Source: Archangium primigenium (GTDB taxonomy: Bacteria; Myxococcota; Myxococcia; Myxococcales; Myxococcaceae). From it: a DNA stretch of 64,000 bases. How positions within the stretch are numbered: the first letter of the stretch is position 1; every line of letters begins with the position of its first letter. The DNA is taken from positions 558,001 to 622,000 of the forward strand of contig NZ_JADWYI010000001.1 in the NCBI RefSeq assembly GCF_016904885.1, in the 5' to 3' direction. The position numbers and the translations under genes are program-made. Positions 1 to 12,057 of the stretch are shown here, piece by piece. The notes beneath the pieces are model-generated. The model was not told where the DNA came from. It searched no databases and saw only the letters and a program-made list of their open reading frames with translations.

Positions 1-3000
1 ATCAGGTCGCCCAGCGCGCCCATGATGTCGCCGTCGGCCAACTTCTGCGTGGCCTGGAAGACCTCGGACACGGCGCCCGACTCCACCAGGGCCGCGTTGA
101 GCTCCGGGTCGCCGAAGAAGCGGCCCACGCTGCCAGGCAGCTTGCCCATCATGTCCAGGAAGCCGGTGGCCAGCTCCTTGTGGTCGTCGGCCAGCTTCTG
201 ACCCACGGCGCCCAGCTCCGAGACGAAGTCCTGCACGTTGCCCGCGGCGAAGGCCTGCACCGCGCCGCTCAGGTGCTCGCGCACCTCGGGATCCTGGATG
301 GCCTCGGCGCTGTTGAGCACCATGTCCGACAGGCCCGGCGGCAGCTTGAGCTTGTCGGTGAGCGCGTCGCCGATGCGCTGCTTGAGCCCCTCGGGCAGGG
401 CGTTGAGGATGTTCAGGCCCGCGTCGATGGCGCCCTTCACGTCCACGGGGTCCCCGGTGAGCGCGTCCTTGAGCGTCATCACGTCATCGAGCGCTCCGCC
501 CGCGTCCGCCAGGTCCTGCGCCGAGGTGAAGCCCACGCGCTCCAGTTGCGTGCGCAGGCCCTCGTTCTTCCACAGCGAGTCGGCCACGGCCGTCATCGCG
601 GGCTCGTTCGCGGAGATGCCGCGCAGGCCCTCCTGGAGGCCCTCGGGCGTGCCGCTGAGCAGCTGACCGATGGACGTGTGCAGGTCCTCGTTCGTCACGA
701 GCTCCTTCACCAGCGCCTTGTCGGTGAGCACGTCCTTGAGCAGCCCGTCCGGCAGCTTCTCGCCCACCGTGCTGATCATCGTGGAGACGATCTCGGGCGA
801 GCCCTTGAGCGCCTGGCCGATGGAGGCGAGCGCCGCCTGGAGATCGCCGTTGGCGAAGGACTGGGCCGCGTTGACCAGGTGGGGCAGCGCCGCGCCCGCT
901 TCCTTGAGGTGCTCGGGGGTGATGCCCAGCTGGGAGAGCTTCTCCTTCATGGGCTCGGGCATCTTCTCGGCGATCTTCCCGCCCAGCTTCGCGAGCAGTT
1001 CCGGCGCCGCGTCGGCCGCCTGGCCCAGCTCGCTCAGCGCGGTCTCAATGTCCGGGCCGCCCTCGAGCAGCGCGCGCCCGGCCTCGAACAGGTGCGGCGC
1101 CGCGTCTCCGGCCTGCTTGAGGTCGTCGACCGAGAGGCCCACGGACGCGAGCTTCTCCTGGACGGCGGGCTCCTTGCCCACCACGTCGAGCACCGCGCCC
1201 CGCAGGCTGTCGTTGGCGAGCAGGCCGCTCACGCCCTCCAGCGTCTTGCCCTCGGTGAACAGGTCCTTGGCGGAGGCGAAGGCCTCATCGTTGTGGATGA
1301 GCTCGTTGATGACCGCCGGGTCCTGGAGCAGCCGCTTGCCCACGCCCATGGAGTCGGGGAGCTGATCGGCGAGCTTGCCGAGCATCTTCTCGCTCAGGGG
1401 GCCGCCCTGCTGGAGCGCCTCGCGCATGCTGTCGAGCGCGCCCGCGAAGTCCTTCTGGCCCACCTTCTGGGCGGCGTCGAGCACGGACGGGAGCGCGTCC
1501 TTGAGGGACAGCAGGTCCTTGGGCTCCAGGCCCACCTTGTCCAGCGCCGCCTTGAGCTCCTGGGACTTGCCGACGACGCCCGCCACCGCGCCGCGCAGCT
1601 TCTCGTTCTGCGCCAGGGACGCGAGGCCCTCGAGCGCCTGGCCCCCACCGAGCTTGCCCACGGCGTCGAGCGCCGCGGCGCCCCCGGCGAGCACCTGCTC
1701 GCGCACCTGGGGATTGGAGAGCAGCTCCTTGGCCATGTCCGGCAGCGTCTTGGCGGCCGAGTCGAGCAGCTTCTTGGCCACGTCCCCCTGGGCCAGGTCG
1801 GGGGCCGCCTCGAGCGCGTGGCTCAGCGACTCGAGCGCCTTCTGGGTGTCTCCGCCGGGCTGGAGCTCGCGCACGGCGTCGAGCACGTCCGCGGCGCCCT
1901 CGCCCAGCGTCTTCAGGTCCGCGCCCTTGAGGCCCACCTCGCGCAGCGTCTGCTGGAGAGAGGGATCCTTGCTCGCGGCATCGAGGGCCGTGTCGCGCAG
2001 GCCGTCATCGCGCGTGAGCTTCTCGAGGCCCTCCAGGCGGGCCTGGGGCTCGCCGCCGAGCACCTGGCCCAGGGCGTCGCGGGTGCCCGCGTCGTCGAGC
2101 GCCTTCTTGGCGACGGCGGGGTCGGACAGCAGGTCGCGGCCGAGCCCCGGCGGCTGGTTGCGGGCGAGCGTCTCCACGCCCGTCTCCGCCAGCGTGCGCG
2201 CGCCGTGGGTGGAGGCCTCGCGCAGCTTGTCGAGTGCCTCGGCGGGCTTGTTGTCGCCAGCGGCCTGGCCCGCGGCGTCCAGGGCCCGCTGGGCCTCGGG
2301 CTTCGCGGCGGCGTAATCCTTGGGCGAGACGCCCACGCGCTCCAGGTTCGCCTTCGTCTCCGGCGGCAGCTCGCCCGCCTTGAGGGTCAGGTTCGCGTCC
2401 CGCGGCGTCTTGCCCCGGGCGATGGCGTTGGCCAGCTCGGGCTCGGCGAGGGCCTTGCCCCCCTCGCCCGCGGCCTTGCCGGCGGACTGGAGGATCTCCG
2501 AGAGCGCCTCGGGCTTCACCGTCTTCTGCGCCTCGGCGAGCCGCTTGTCCGTGGTGGCGTCCACGCCCTTGCCCTCGGCCGAGCGCGACACCTGCTCGCC
2601 GAGCATCTTCAGGCCGCTGCCGTCCTTCACGCCCAGCGTGTCGAGCGCCTGGCGCGTCTCGGGGCGCTGCGTGAGCCGCGCGTAGTCGCGGTCCGCGTCG
2701 AGCTTGGCCTGCATCTCCTTGGAGGGCGCGGCCTGGGAGTTGCCGAGCTTCGTGTCGTCGGCGCGCAGCGGATCGAAGGCCGTGCGCTGCTGGGCCTCGT
2801 TGCGCGGGAAGGGCTCGGGCTTGCCCTCGGCCTTGGCGGCGGCGTTGGCCTCGTTGGTCTTCTTGAAGGCCTCCTTGGTGGCCGCCTGCGCCGTCTGCCG
2901 CGCCTGCTCCGCGGCCTTCTGGGCCTGCTCCGCCGCCGTGCGCTGCGCCGCGGCCTCCTTGGTGGCCTTCTGCGACTCGCCGATGGCCTTCTTCGCGCCC

Positions 3001-3296
3001 GCCGGGTCCACCTGGGGGTCGATGGCCTTGGCCTGCTCCACGGACTGCTTCGCGGTGGCCTTGGCCTGCTCGGCGACCTTGGCCTGCTCGGCGGCCTTCT
3101 GCGCCGCCTCCGCCGCCGCCCGCTGCGCGGCCTCGGCCGCCTTGCGCGCCGCCTCGGCGGCCTGACGCGCCGCTTCCGCCGCCCTGCGCGCGGCTTCCTC
3201 CGCCGCCTTGCGCGCCGCCTCCGCCGCCGCCCGCCGTGCCGCTTCCGCCGCCGCTGCCGCCGCGGCACTTCCACTTCCACTGACAGGCACGGTCAT
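1..3296 (-). CDS. Giant Ala-rich helical repeat protein (C-terminus outside window)
   Basis: An uninterrupted reading frame starts at ATG 3296 (MTVPVSGSGSAAAAAA) and runs off the left edge, giving about 1098 residues with no stop. The first ~100 residues are almost pure Ala/Glu/Arg/Lys (EAARKAAEEAARRAAEAARQ), which predicts a long charged helix or coiled coil. After a linker rich in Lys, Thr and Gln come amphipathic helical modules recurring about every 130 residues. Each contains a motif like LxxVGLxxxDLxxxG, seen near nt 2346, 1946, 1546, 1158, 940 and 550; one spacing is shorter (~72 residues). Aspartate/glycine turns and LPD or LPEGL stretches separate the helices. There is no signal peptide and no catalytic motif. 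I do not recognise the family. Roles such as scaffold or secreted effector carrier are guesses. The start is the first in-frame ATG before the Ala-rich region. Confidence 0.8.
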   Translation of the reverse strand, partial: MTVPVSGSGSAAAAAAAEAARRAAAEAARKAAEEAARRAAEAARQAAEAARKAAEAAQRAAAEAAQKAAEQAKVAEQAKATAKQSVEQAKAIDPQVDPAGAKKAIGESQKATKEAAAQRTAAEQAQKAAEQARQTAQAATKEAFKKTNEANAAAKAEGKPEPFPRNEAQQRTAFDPLRADDTKLGNSQAAPSKEMQAKLDADRDYARLTQRPETRQALDTLGVKDGSGLKMLGEQVSRSAEGKGVDATTDKRLAEAQKTVKPEALSEILQSAGKAAGEGGKALAEPELANAIARGKTPRDANLTLKAGELPPETKANLERVGVSPKDYAAAKPEAQRALDAAGQAAGDNKPAEALDKLREASTHGARTLAETGVETLARNQPPGLGRDLLSDPAVAKKALDDAGTRDALGQVLGGEPQARLEGLEKLTRDDGLRDTALDAASKDPSLQQTLREVGLKGADLKTLGEGAADVLDAVRELQPGGDTQKALESLSHALEAAPDLAQGDVAKKLLDSAAKTLPDMAKELLSNPQVREQVLAGGAAALDAVGKLGGGQALEGLASLAQNEKLRGAVAGVVGKSQELKAALDKVGLEPKDLLSLKDALPSVLDAAQKVGQKDFAGALDSMREALQQGGPLSEKMLGKLADQLPDSMGVGKRLLQDPAVINELIHNDEAFASAKDLFTEGKTLEGVSGLLANDSLRGAVLDVVGKEPAVQEKLASVGLSVDDLKQAGDAAPHLFEAGRALLEGGPDIETALSELGQAADAAPELLAKLGGKIAEKMPEPMKEKLSQLGITPEHLKEAGAALPHLVNAAQSFANGDLQAALASIGQALKGSPEIVSTMISTVGEKLPDGLLKDVLTDKALVKELVTNEDLHTSIGQLLSGTPEGLQEGLRGISANEPAMTAVADSLWKNEGLRTQLERVGFTSAQDLADAGGALDDVMTLKDALTGDPVDVKGAIDAGLNILNALPEGLKQRIGDALTDKLKLPPGLSDMVLNSAEAIQDPEVREHLSGAVQAFAAGNVQDFVSELGAVGQKLADDHKELATGFLDMMGKLPGSVGRFFGDPELNAALVESGAVSEVFQATQKLADGDIMGALGDL

Positions 3297-3422
3297 CCGA
3301 GGTCTCCGACGAAAGGGGCCCGTCCCAAGACGGGAAAAGTCCGTTCGGCGGATTATCGGGTTTTGAGAGGGGAAGTTTCCACCCCCCCTCCCGGATCACC
3401 CGCGCGGCGGGGATGCGCCGCG

Positions 3423-6400
3423 TCAATCCTGGTGGTTGCCCCAGGCGGAGGCGGGGCCCCAGGTCTGCTGGCCCTCCCTCTGGAAGTACAGGGGCGCGCG
3501 CGCGCGGCCCGCGCCTCCCACCTCGTCGAGCGTGCGAGCGTCATACAGCCGGCCGCCCACCATGGTGAAGCGGATGGCGCGGCTCTGGCGCAGGTCCTCC
3601 AGGGGGTTGGCGTCCAGCACCAGCAGGTCCGCGAGCTTGCCGGGCTCCAAGGAGCCGATGTCTTTGTCCAGGCCGAGGTAGCGCGCGCCGGAGAGCGTGC
3701 CGGCCCGGAGCGCCTCCAGGGGCGTCATGCCCCCTTGCTGGAACATCCACAGCTCCCAGTGCGCGCCCAGGCCCTCGCGTTGGCCGTGCGCGCCGAGCTG
3801 CACGCTCACGCCCCGGTCCAACAGGGCCTTGGCCTCCTTGGCCGTGTGCACGTGGCTGTACTCCTCGTCCGGTGCCGTGACGCGCCGACGGCTGCGCTCG
3901 TCCACGATGCGCCGGGGCACGTACGCGAGCAGCCGCTCGTCCTCCCAGACGTGGGTTTTGTCGTACCAGTAGTTCTCCCCCATGATGCCGCCGTAGGCCA
4001 CGATGAGCGTGGGGGTGTAGCCCACGCGCGTGCCCGCCCACAGCCGCCGCACGTCCTCGTAGAGCCGGGACTGGGGCAGCGAGTGCTCCACGCCCGTGTG
4101 CCCGTCCACCACCATGCTCAGGTTGTGGTGGAAGAGCGAGCCGCCCTCGGGCACCACCATCATCCCGAGCTCGCGCGCCGCCTGGAGCACCTTCTGGCGT
4201 TGGTCACGCCGGGGCTGGTTGTAGCTCTTCACGCTGAAGGCCCCCACCGCCTTCATGCGCCGCAGGTGCGAGCGCGCGTCCTCCAGGGTGTCGATGGGCG
4301 CGCGAAACGCTCCCGCGGCGCCATAGAGGATGGTGCCCGTGGAGAACACGCGCGGCCCGAGCATGCCGCCCGCGCGCACCCACTCGCTCGTGGCGAAGAT
4401 GGCGGCCGTGTCGTTGGACGGGTCGTGCACCGTCGTCACGCCGAAGGCGAGCGAGGCCAAAAGCTTCCAGTTCTGCTCGGGAAGGATGCCGTCGTCCTCC
4501 ATGGGGCCGTGCCAGTGCACGTCCACGAGCCCCGGCATCAGCGTCTTGCCGCGCACGTCCACCACCCGCGCGCCCTCGGGCACCTTCACCTCGGCGCGCG
4601 GCCCCACCGCCACCAGCCGGTCGCCCCGCACCACCACCACGCCGTCTTCCAGCACCTCGTCGCCCTTCAGGGTGATGACGCGGCCGCCCACCAGCGCCAC
4701 CGTGCCCGTGGGCGCGTCCTTCTTCGCCTGGAAGCCGATGGCGAGCCCCTGCCGCGGCGGCTCGTCCACGGGCTGGGACGTGCCCGCGAGGAAGGCGAAG
4801 CTGCTCTTGAGCTCGCGCGTGAAGAGCTCCGGCCCGAGCGCCCAGTGCAGGCGCTTGCCGTCCCCCGACCAGTGCAGCCACTCGCCCGAGTCCCGGGACA
4901 CGCGCGCCACGGGCAGCGCCCGGGTCTCGGGACTGGCCACCGCGCCGCTCGCCCCGCGCGGCAGCGGCATGAGGAAGGCATTGAAGTTCTCCCGGAACGC
5001 CACCCACTTCTCGTCTGGAGACACCCGGTACTCCGTCGCCTCGTCGCTCACCAGGTGCGTGCGCGGCTCGTCTCCCCGCAGCGCCATGCTCTTGAGCGCG
5101 CGCTCGTCGTCCTTGTCCCGCTGCTCCACCGTGAGGAAGTACACCCGGTCCGAGCCCGCGCCGAAGTGCGGGGACTCGCCCGATTTGGTGAGCAGCCGCG
5201 GCGCGCCCCCCGCGAGCGCCTGGACGAACAGGCCCCGCGCCCGGGAGTGCAGGCCCGTGCGCAGGTAGCCGCCGCCGAGCGCCCGGTACACGACCGAGCG
5301 CCCATCCGGAGACAGCGCGGGCTCGGCGTAGTGCCCGGGACGGGTGGACACCACCCGGCCCTCGCCGCCCGTCACCGGCACCACGCGCACGGTGCCCAGC
5401 TTCTCGTCGTCCCAGGTGGTGTAGACGATGCTCTTGCCGTCCCGGGAGAACGCCGGGTACAGCTCCGTGTGCTCCGTCTGCGTCGTGAGCCGCCGGGGCG
5501 TGCCGTGGGGCAGCTCGCGCACGTAGAGGTGGCCGAGCGCCTGGTACACCACCTGGTTGCCCTGGGGCGACACCTGCACCCAGCGCAGCATCTTCACCGG
5601 GAAGGTGTCGGGCGCCACCTGCTGGGCGAAGCGCAGGGCCTCGAAGACGGTGCGCGAGCCCTTCACGTGGAAGGGAATGGGCGTCAGCTTCTGGGTGGCC
5701 ACGTCGATGCGCCACAGCTTGCCCCCGGCCCAGAACACGAGCGACGTGTTGTCCGGGGTCCACGCCATGGCCGGGTAGACGCCGTGGATGGCCCACGTCT
5801 CCTGCATGTCGTGGTCGAGCCCGTCGTAGAGGGCCCGCTCGGCGCCGCTCGTCACGTCCGCGACGTACAGCACGCTCTTGTTGCGCACCCGGCGGATGAA
5901 CGCCAGGGATTGGCCATCCGGCGAGGGCGTGGGCCGGATGGAGCCTCCGGGGCCGGACACGAACCGCTCGGTCTCGCGCGAGTCCAGGTCCAGCCGCTGG
6001 ATGACATAGATTTCCCCGTTCGGGTCCTTATTGTACTCGAACACGCCGCCCGGAGTGACGTCCTGGCTGTAATAGACATACCGGCCATCGGGGGAGAACG
6101 CGGGCTCGCCCACGTCCTTCTGGTCATTGGGCCGGGTGGTGAGCTGCACGCCGTCCCCGCCCGAGCGGTGGTACATCCAGATCTCCCCCGCGCCGAGCGA
6201 GCGCCGCGAGGAGAAGTGTTTGCGCGCGATGAGGTACTGGCCATCCGGGGACCAGGCGGGGCTGTTGAGCAGCCGGAAGGACTCCTGGGTGACGCCGATG
6301 GGCGAGGAGCCATCGCGCTTCATGATCCACAAGTTGTCCCCGCCGCCACGGTCGCTCGTGAAGGCGATGGACTGGCCGTCCGGGCTGTAGCGCGGCTGCA

Positions 6401-6716
6401 TGTCCCAGGCGGGACCGCTGGTGAGCGCCCGCGCCTCACCGCCCGCGAGGGGCAGCACGTAGAGGTCCCCCAGCAGGTCGAAGACGAGCTCGTCGCCCTT
6501 GGGGCTCACGTCCAGGCTCATCCACGTGCCCTCGGTGACATCGAGTGGCACCTCGGTGGCGGGGAAGCCTGGCGCGTTGACGTCCCACCAGCCCGGAGGC
6601 GGCGGAGGCGTGCCCGCATCCGCGGGCAGGGGCGTTCCCGCGTCCTGGGCACGGGCGGGGAGGGACAGCGCGCTCGTCAGCAGGAGCACGAGGCAGCAAA
6701 GGCTCGGTCGGGTCAC
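3423..6716 (-). CDS. Exported TolB-like beta-propeller / amidohydrolase fusion protein
   Basis: This 1097-residue protein starts with a signal peptide (MTRPSLCCLVLLLTSALSLP, cleavage near ARAQ) and a Pro-rich linker. Residues ~50-640 contain repeated WD40-like/PD40 blades with the TolB-type signature SPDGxxxxF, for example YSPDGQSIAFTSDRGG and FSPDGRYVYYSQD. Residues ~655-1080 are an amidohydrolase domain: a composite-domain entry strand (VALVGGRVITLKGDEVLEDG), the metal-binding VDVHWHG, and the closing GSLEPGKLADLLVLDANP. The architecture matches exported amidohydrolases annotated as imidazolonepropionase-like or prolidase-like with TolB repeats, so a periplasmic hydrolase of peptides or cyclic amides is plausible; the substrate is unknown. 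It is transcribed towards the giant repeat gene, 126 bp away. The ATG at 6716 immediately precedes the signal peptide. Confidence 0.88.
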   Translation of the reverse strand: MTRPSLCCLVLLLTSALSLPARAQDAGTPLPADAGTPPPPPGWWDVNAPGFPATEVPLDVTEGTWMSLDVSPKGDELVFDLLGDLYVLPLAGGEARALTSGPAWDMQPRYSPDGQSIAFTSDRGGGDNLWIMKRDGSSPIGVTQESFRLLNSPAWSPDGQYLIARKHFSSRRSLGAGEIWMYHRSGGDGVQLTTRPNDQKDVGEPAFSPDGRYVYYSQDVTPGGVFEYNKDPNGEIYVIQRLDLDSRETERFVSGPGGSIRPTPSPDGQSLAFIRRVRNKSVLYVADVTSGAERALYDGLDHDMQETWAIHGVYPAMAWTPDNTSLVFWAGGKLWRIDVATQKLTPIPFHVKGSRTVFEALRFAQQVAPDTFPVKMLRWVQVSPQGNQVVYQALGHLYVRELPHGTPRRLTTQTEHTELYPAFSRDGKSIVYTTWDDEKLGTVRVVPVTGGEGRVVSTRPGHYAEPALSPDGRSVVYRALGGGYLRTGLHSRARGLFVQALAGGAPRLLTKSGESPHFGAGSDRVYFLTVEQRDKDDERALKSMALRGDEPRTHLVSDEATEYRVSPDEKWVAFRENFNAFLMPLPRGASGAVASPETRALPVARVSRDSGEWLHWSGDGKRLHWALGPELFTRELKSSFAFLAGTSQPVDEPPRQGLAIGFQAKKDAPTGTVALVGGRVITLKGDEVLEDGVVVVRGDRLVAVGPRAEVKVPEGARVVDVRGKTLMPGLVDVHWHGPMEDDGILPEQNWKLLASLAFGVTTVHDPSNDTAAIFATSEWVRAGGMLGPRVFSTGTILYGAAGAFRAPIDTLEDARSHLRRMKAVGAFSVKSYNQPRRDQRQKVLQAARELGMMVVPEGGSLFHHNLSMVVDGHTGVEHSLPQSRLYEDVRRLWAGTRVGYTPTLIVAYGGIMGENYWYDKTHVWEDERLLAYVPRRIVDERSRRRVTAPDEEYSHVHTAKEAKALLDRGVSVQLGAHGQREGLGAHWELWMFQQGGMTPLEALRAGTLSGARYLGLDKDIGSLEPGKLADLLVLDANPLEDLRQSRAIRFTMVGGRLYDARTLDEVGGAGRARAPLYFQREGQQTWGPASAWGNHQD

Positions 6717-6881
6717 CGCGAATCCTCGGGACGGAGAAAAAGGGGGCGCAGCCTAGACCCGAAGCGGAGGGGCGGCCACCATCACGTACTGAACAGGGTG
6801 GGGTTCCCGGGCTCGACCGAGAGCAGCACGTGATAGCCTTCCAACCAGCGCATCAGGAGCGTGGTCTCGACGAGGACTCCA

Positions 6882-7453
6882 TTGAAAATCCGCACGCGCC
6901 CCCTGCGGTTGTTGAGCTTGGCTTGTTTGCTAGGTTGCTCGGGCCCGCGCTCCATACCGGGTGTAGCGCAACCCGCCGCGGGGGAGTCTTTGGACAGCGT
7001 TCCCGGACCCATGCCCGGCTTTGGCCCCTATTCCAACTACTCGGATGCACTGCTGGCCGCGTGCCCCCTCATCCCAGGCAAGCCCCATGCACTCGCCGGT
7101 CGGCCCAGCGACCCGGACTTCAAATTGCGATGGCGATTGTCCACGGAATACCGTGCTTGGATCTACCATACGCCCGACAATCAGTATGAGTTGAGCATGC
7201 TCGCGATGAGTACGCTTCAGGGAGATCCAACCATCCGGAGATGTGATCTCCCTCCTCGCGTCGATGATCCACGCCATCCACGCGACAGTCTGGGTTATGT
7301 CTTCGTGCTGCACAATCATCCCTATCCGAATCCCATTTCCCCGGACGACATCCCCTGCAGTGGACCCATGAGGGCCAAGGCAGGTGGTCACGCCGGGAAA
7401 TCGCCACCGTGAACTGGACGGGTCCAGATGCATTCGACATCACGACGAATTGA
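6882..7453 (+). pseudogene. Lipoprotein with RadC/JAB-like motif, probable 1-base frameshift
   Basis: The best start is TTG 6882, preceded by GAGGA at good spacing (GTG 6861 is an in-frame alternative). It gives a lipoprotein signal peptide with lipobox LLGC. The C-terminal part carries VLHNHPYPNPISPDDI, which matches the H-x-H-x6/7-S-x2-D metal site of JAB/MPN+ (RadC, Tox-JAB) peptidase folds. In the original frame, translation leaves this domain after DDI and ends at 7412 with an unconvincing tail. Adding one C to the C4 run at 7352-7355 opens a protein-like end (PLQWTHEGQGRWSRREIA and onward) that stops at 7451-7453. I infer loss of one C from a C5 run, or a sequencing error. The gene is followed closely by another lipoprotein gene. 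JAB domains occur in polymorphic toxins, so a toxin role is possible but unproven. Confidence 0.6.
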
Positions 7454-7466
7454 GCCAGCCAAGACC

Positions 7467-8048
7467 GTGTGTCGTCACCTGCGCCTGTCCCATGGCCTCA
7501 TCGCCGTGATGTCAGGACTTCTGCTTTCCGGATGCGTGAGAGACCGGTGCTCCAGCATCCTGTCCCTCTTTGGCTGCGTCACTCGAGACGAGCGTCACCC
7601 CGAGGATGCATCCATCGTCTTCCCCTCGTTCCACGGGCACGTGCCCGTGCACCTGGACGCGTCCGAAGGCGGGTTTGAACTCGATGGCCGGGTCCTCCGG
7701 GCGCTTCAACTCGCCGCCGATGACGTCCTCCCGCCGGGCGGGAAGGAGACCCCCTGCTGGGCGAGGCAAGAGGCACATTCCTACCGCGTCATGAGATAAG
7801 GCGACGTCCTCTTCGTGCGCATCGACGAGAATCCCGTGGCCTGCGGACGGGAGCTTCCCGCGCTCCATTCCGGCGCGCGCTACGCCATCTCCCTGGACGG
7901 CCGCATCCTCAAGCGGCTCCTGGATGGAGAGCCCGATGGGACAAGCTCCGCGCCTCCAGCGCCCACATCGCCCGCCGTCCAGGCGGAGCCAGGAACCGTG
8001 ACGGAGGATAGAATGCCCTCTTTCCCCCCTCCGGACATCAACCCTTGA
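7467..8048 (+). pseudogene. Small lipoprotein interrupted by an in-frame TAA
   Basis: The frame opens at GTG 7467 (ATG 7428 is also in frame) with a lipoprotein signal ending LLLSGC. It reads through SIVFPSFHGHVPVHLDASEG to a TAA at 7797-7799, then continues open in the same frame to 8048 (GDVLFVRIDENPVACG, then GARYAISLDGRILKRLLDG). The intact homologue on the other strand (8137-8703) has Gln where this copy has the stop (SRQGDV versus MR-stop-GDV), so a CAA-to-TAA change explains the break. The full frame would be about 193 residues. The family is unknown to me. It lies directly after the frameshifted JAB-like lipoprotein, so the two may have formed a unit that is now decaying together. Readthrough cannot be excluded from sequence alone. 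Confidence 0.75.
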
Positions 8049-8136
8049 AGCAGCGGGCGCGCGACGGTTTTGGAGGCTCATCCTCGAGGCGTTGAGGCGC
8101 ACCGAGCCAGGCGGTCCGCGCGGATGGGGGCCAGCG

Positions 8137-8703
8137 CTATTGACCTGGCTCCACCGTGTGAGGGGAAACCTCCTGGAGTGGACCCCTGGGTTCGGCGGGA
8201 GCAGCGGGCTCCTGGCCCGGGACCACACCCGGCTTCGCGGGAACCCCGCCGTCTCCGTCCCACGCGTCCAAGGCGCCATCGGGCTGTCCATCGAGGAGGC
8301 GGCGAAGGATCCGGCCATCGGCGCTGATCGCGTACCGCACGCCCGAGTCCAATGAGACATACCCGCCACCGCAAGACGCTTCGTCTTCGTAGATGTAGAC
8401 GAAGATGACGTCCCCCTGGCGGCTCACGTGGGAGCGCTGCGCCTCCAACCGGCGCCCGCCTGGGGTGTCCTGGGTCCTGTGCGGCAGGAAATCGTGGGTG
8501 GCGATCAGCACGGCGCGAAGCAGTTCCCCGTCCCACGCGTAATGCTCGCCTGGCGTCCCCACGGGAATGGCGGGTCGCTCGTGAAACGCGGGAAACACAA
8601 TGGTCTTGTCGTCCTCCACGGGCACAGGCGCGGGGAACGGACCCCGGACACACCCCGAGCACAGCGCGGCCAGCAGCACGACCCCCCAGGCACCCGCCTT
8701 CAT
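8137..8703 (-). CDS. Small lipoprotein, intact paralogue of the 7467-8048 pseudogene
   Basis: ATG 8703 is preceded by GGGAGG at ideal spacing and gives 188 residues with a signal peptide and lipobox (LLAALCSGC), so it is probably a membrane-anchored lipoprotein. The mature part shares several blocks with the convergent gene at 7467-8048: TIVFPAFHE against SIVFPSFHG, QGDVIFVYIYEDEASCGG against the region after the stop, and GVRYAISADGRILRRLLDG against GARYAISLDGRILKRLLDG. The C-terminal ~40 residues are Pro/Gly/Glu-rich and variable. No catalytic motif is visible and I do not recognise the family. The two copies point at each other across 88 bp, an inverted duplication. If the neighbouring JAB-like lipoprotein was a toxin, this could be an immunity lipoprotein, but that is conjecture. 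Confidence 0.75.
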   Translation of the reverse strand: MKAGAWGVVLLAALCSGCVRGPFPAPVPVEDDKTIVFPAFHERPAIPVGTPGEHYAWDGELLRAVLIATHDFLPHRTQDTPGGRRLEAQRSHVSRQGDVIFVYIYEDEASCGGGYVSLDSGVRYAISADGRILRRLLDGQPDGALDAWDGDGGVPAKPGVVPGQEPAAPAEPRGPLQEVSPHTVEPGQ

Positions 8704-9071
8704 TGACGAACCTCCCGGCCATTGAGGCGGTACGTGTTCGCATCGAGCCAGGTCACGATGGAGGAGCCGACGTCCAAACATGAGGGCACCCTAGTCGGGT
8801 CTTCACCCGCGCCCTCCGGAAGAAACCCCGGCCCGGGATGTTCCCCGCGAGAAGACGCCCTGATCCCTCCGCTTCTCGCGCCTACATCCGTCCGCCCGGA
8901 CCCGCTTCACGTCACCCGAGCATCCGGGCCCGACTCCCGTTAGAAGCACGCGAATCCGCTCCCCGGGGCCCTACCCCCCCGCCGGGGCAATACTCCGCCG
9001 CTCGTCGCTCCGTCCATGATCGTCCACGCCGTCACCCACCACCGCCGTCCAGCGCTTCCAGGGGGAACCCC
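8704..9071. other. 368-bp divergent intergenic region
   Basis: The gap separates the minus-strand lipoprotein gene from the plus-strand kinase gene and must carry both promoters. I see no convincing ORF and no strong hairpin. The only clear signals are the GGGAGG ribosome-binding site of the lipoprotein and the GGGGGAA before the kinase ATG at 9072. Confidence 0.5.
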
Positions 9072-12002
<2,931 letters not shown>

Positions 12003-12057
12003 GGAGGCTCCAGGGTTGGTAACCTCCGCGCGCTGATTCCACCGCGGAGCGCGTACC

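Noticed and set aside
180-6833. Open frame of 2217 codons on the plus strand
   Set aside because: It runs antisense to the repeat protein and the amidohydrolase, is rich in Arg, Leu, Gly and His, and has no domain. Long antisense frames are normal in DNA with this GC content.
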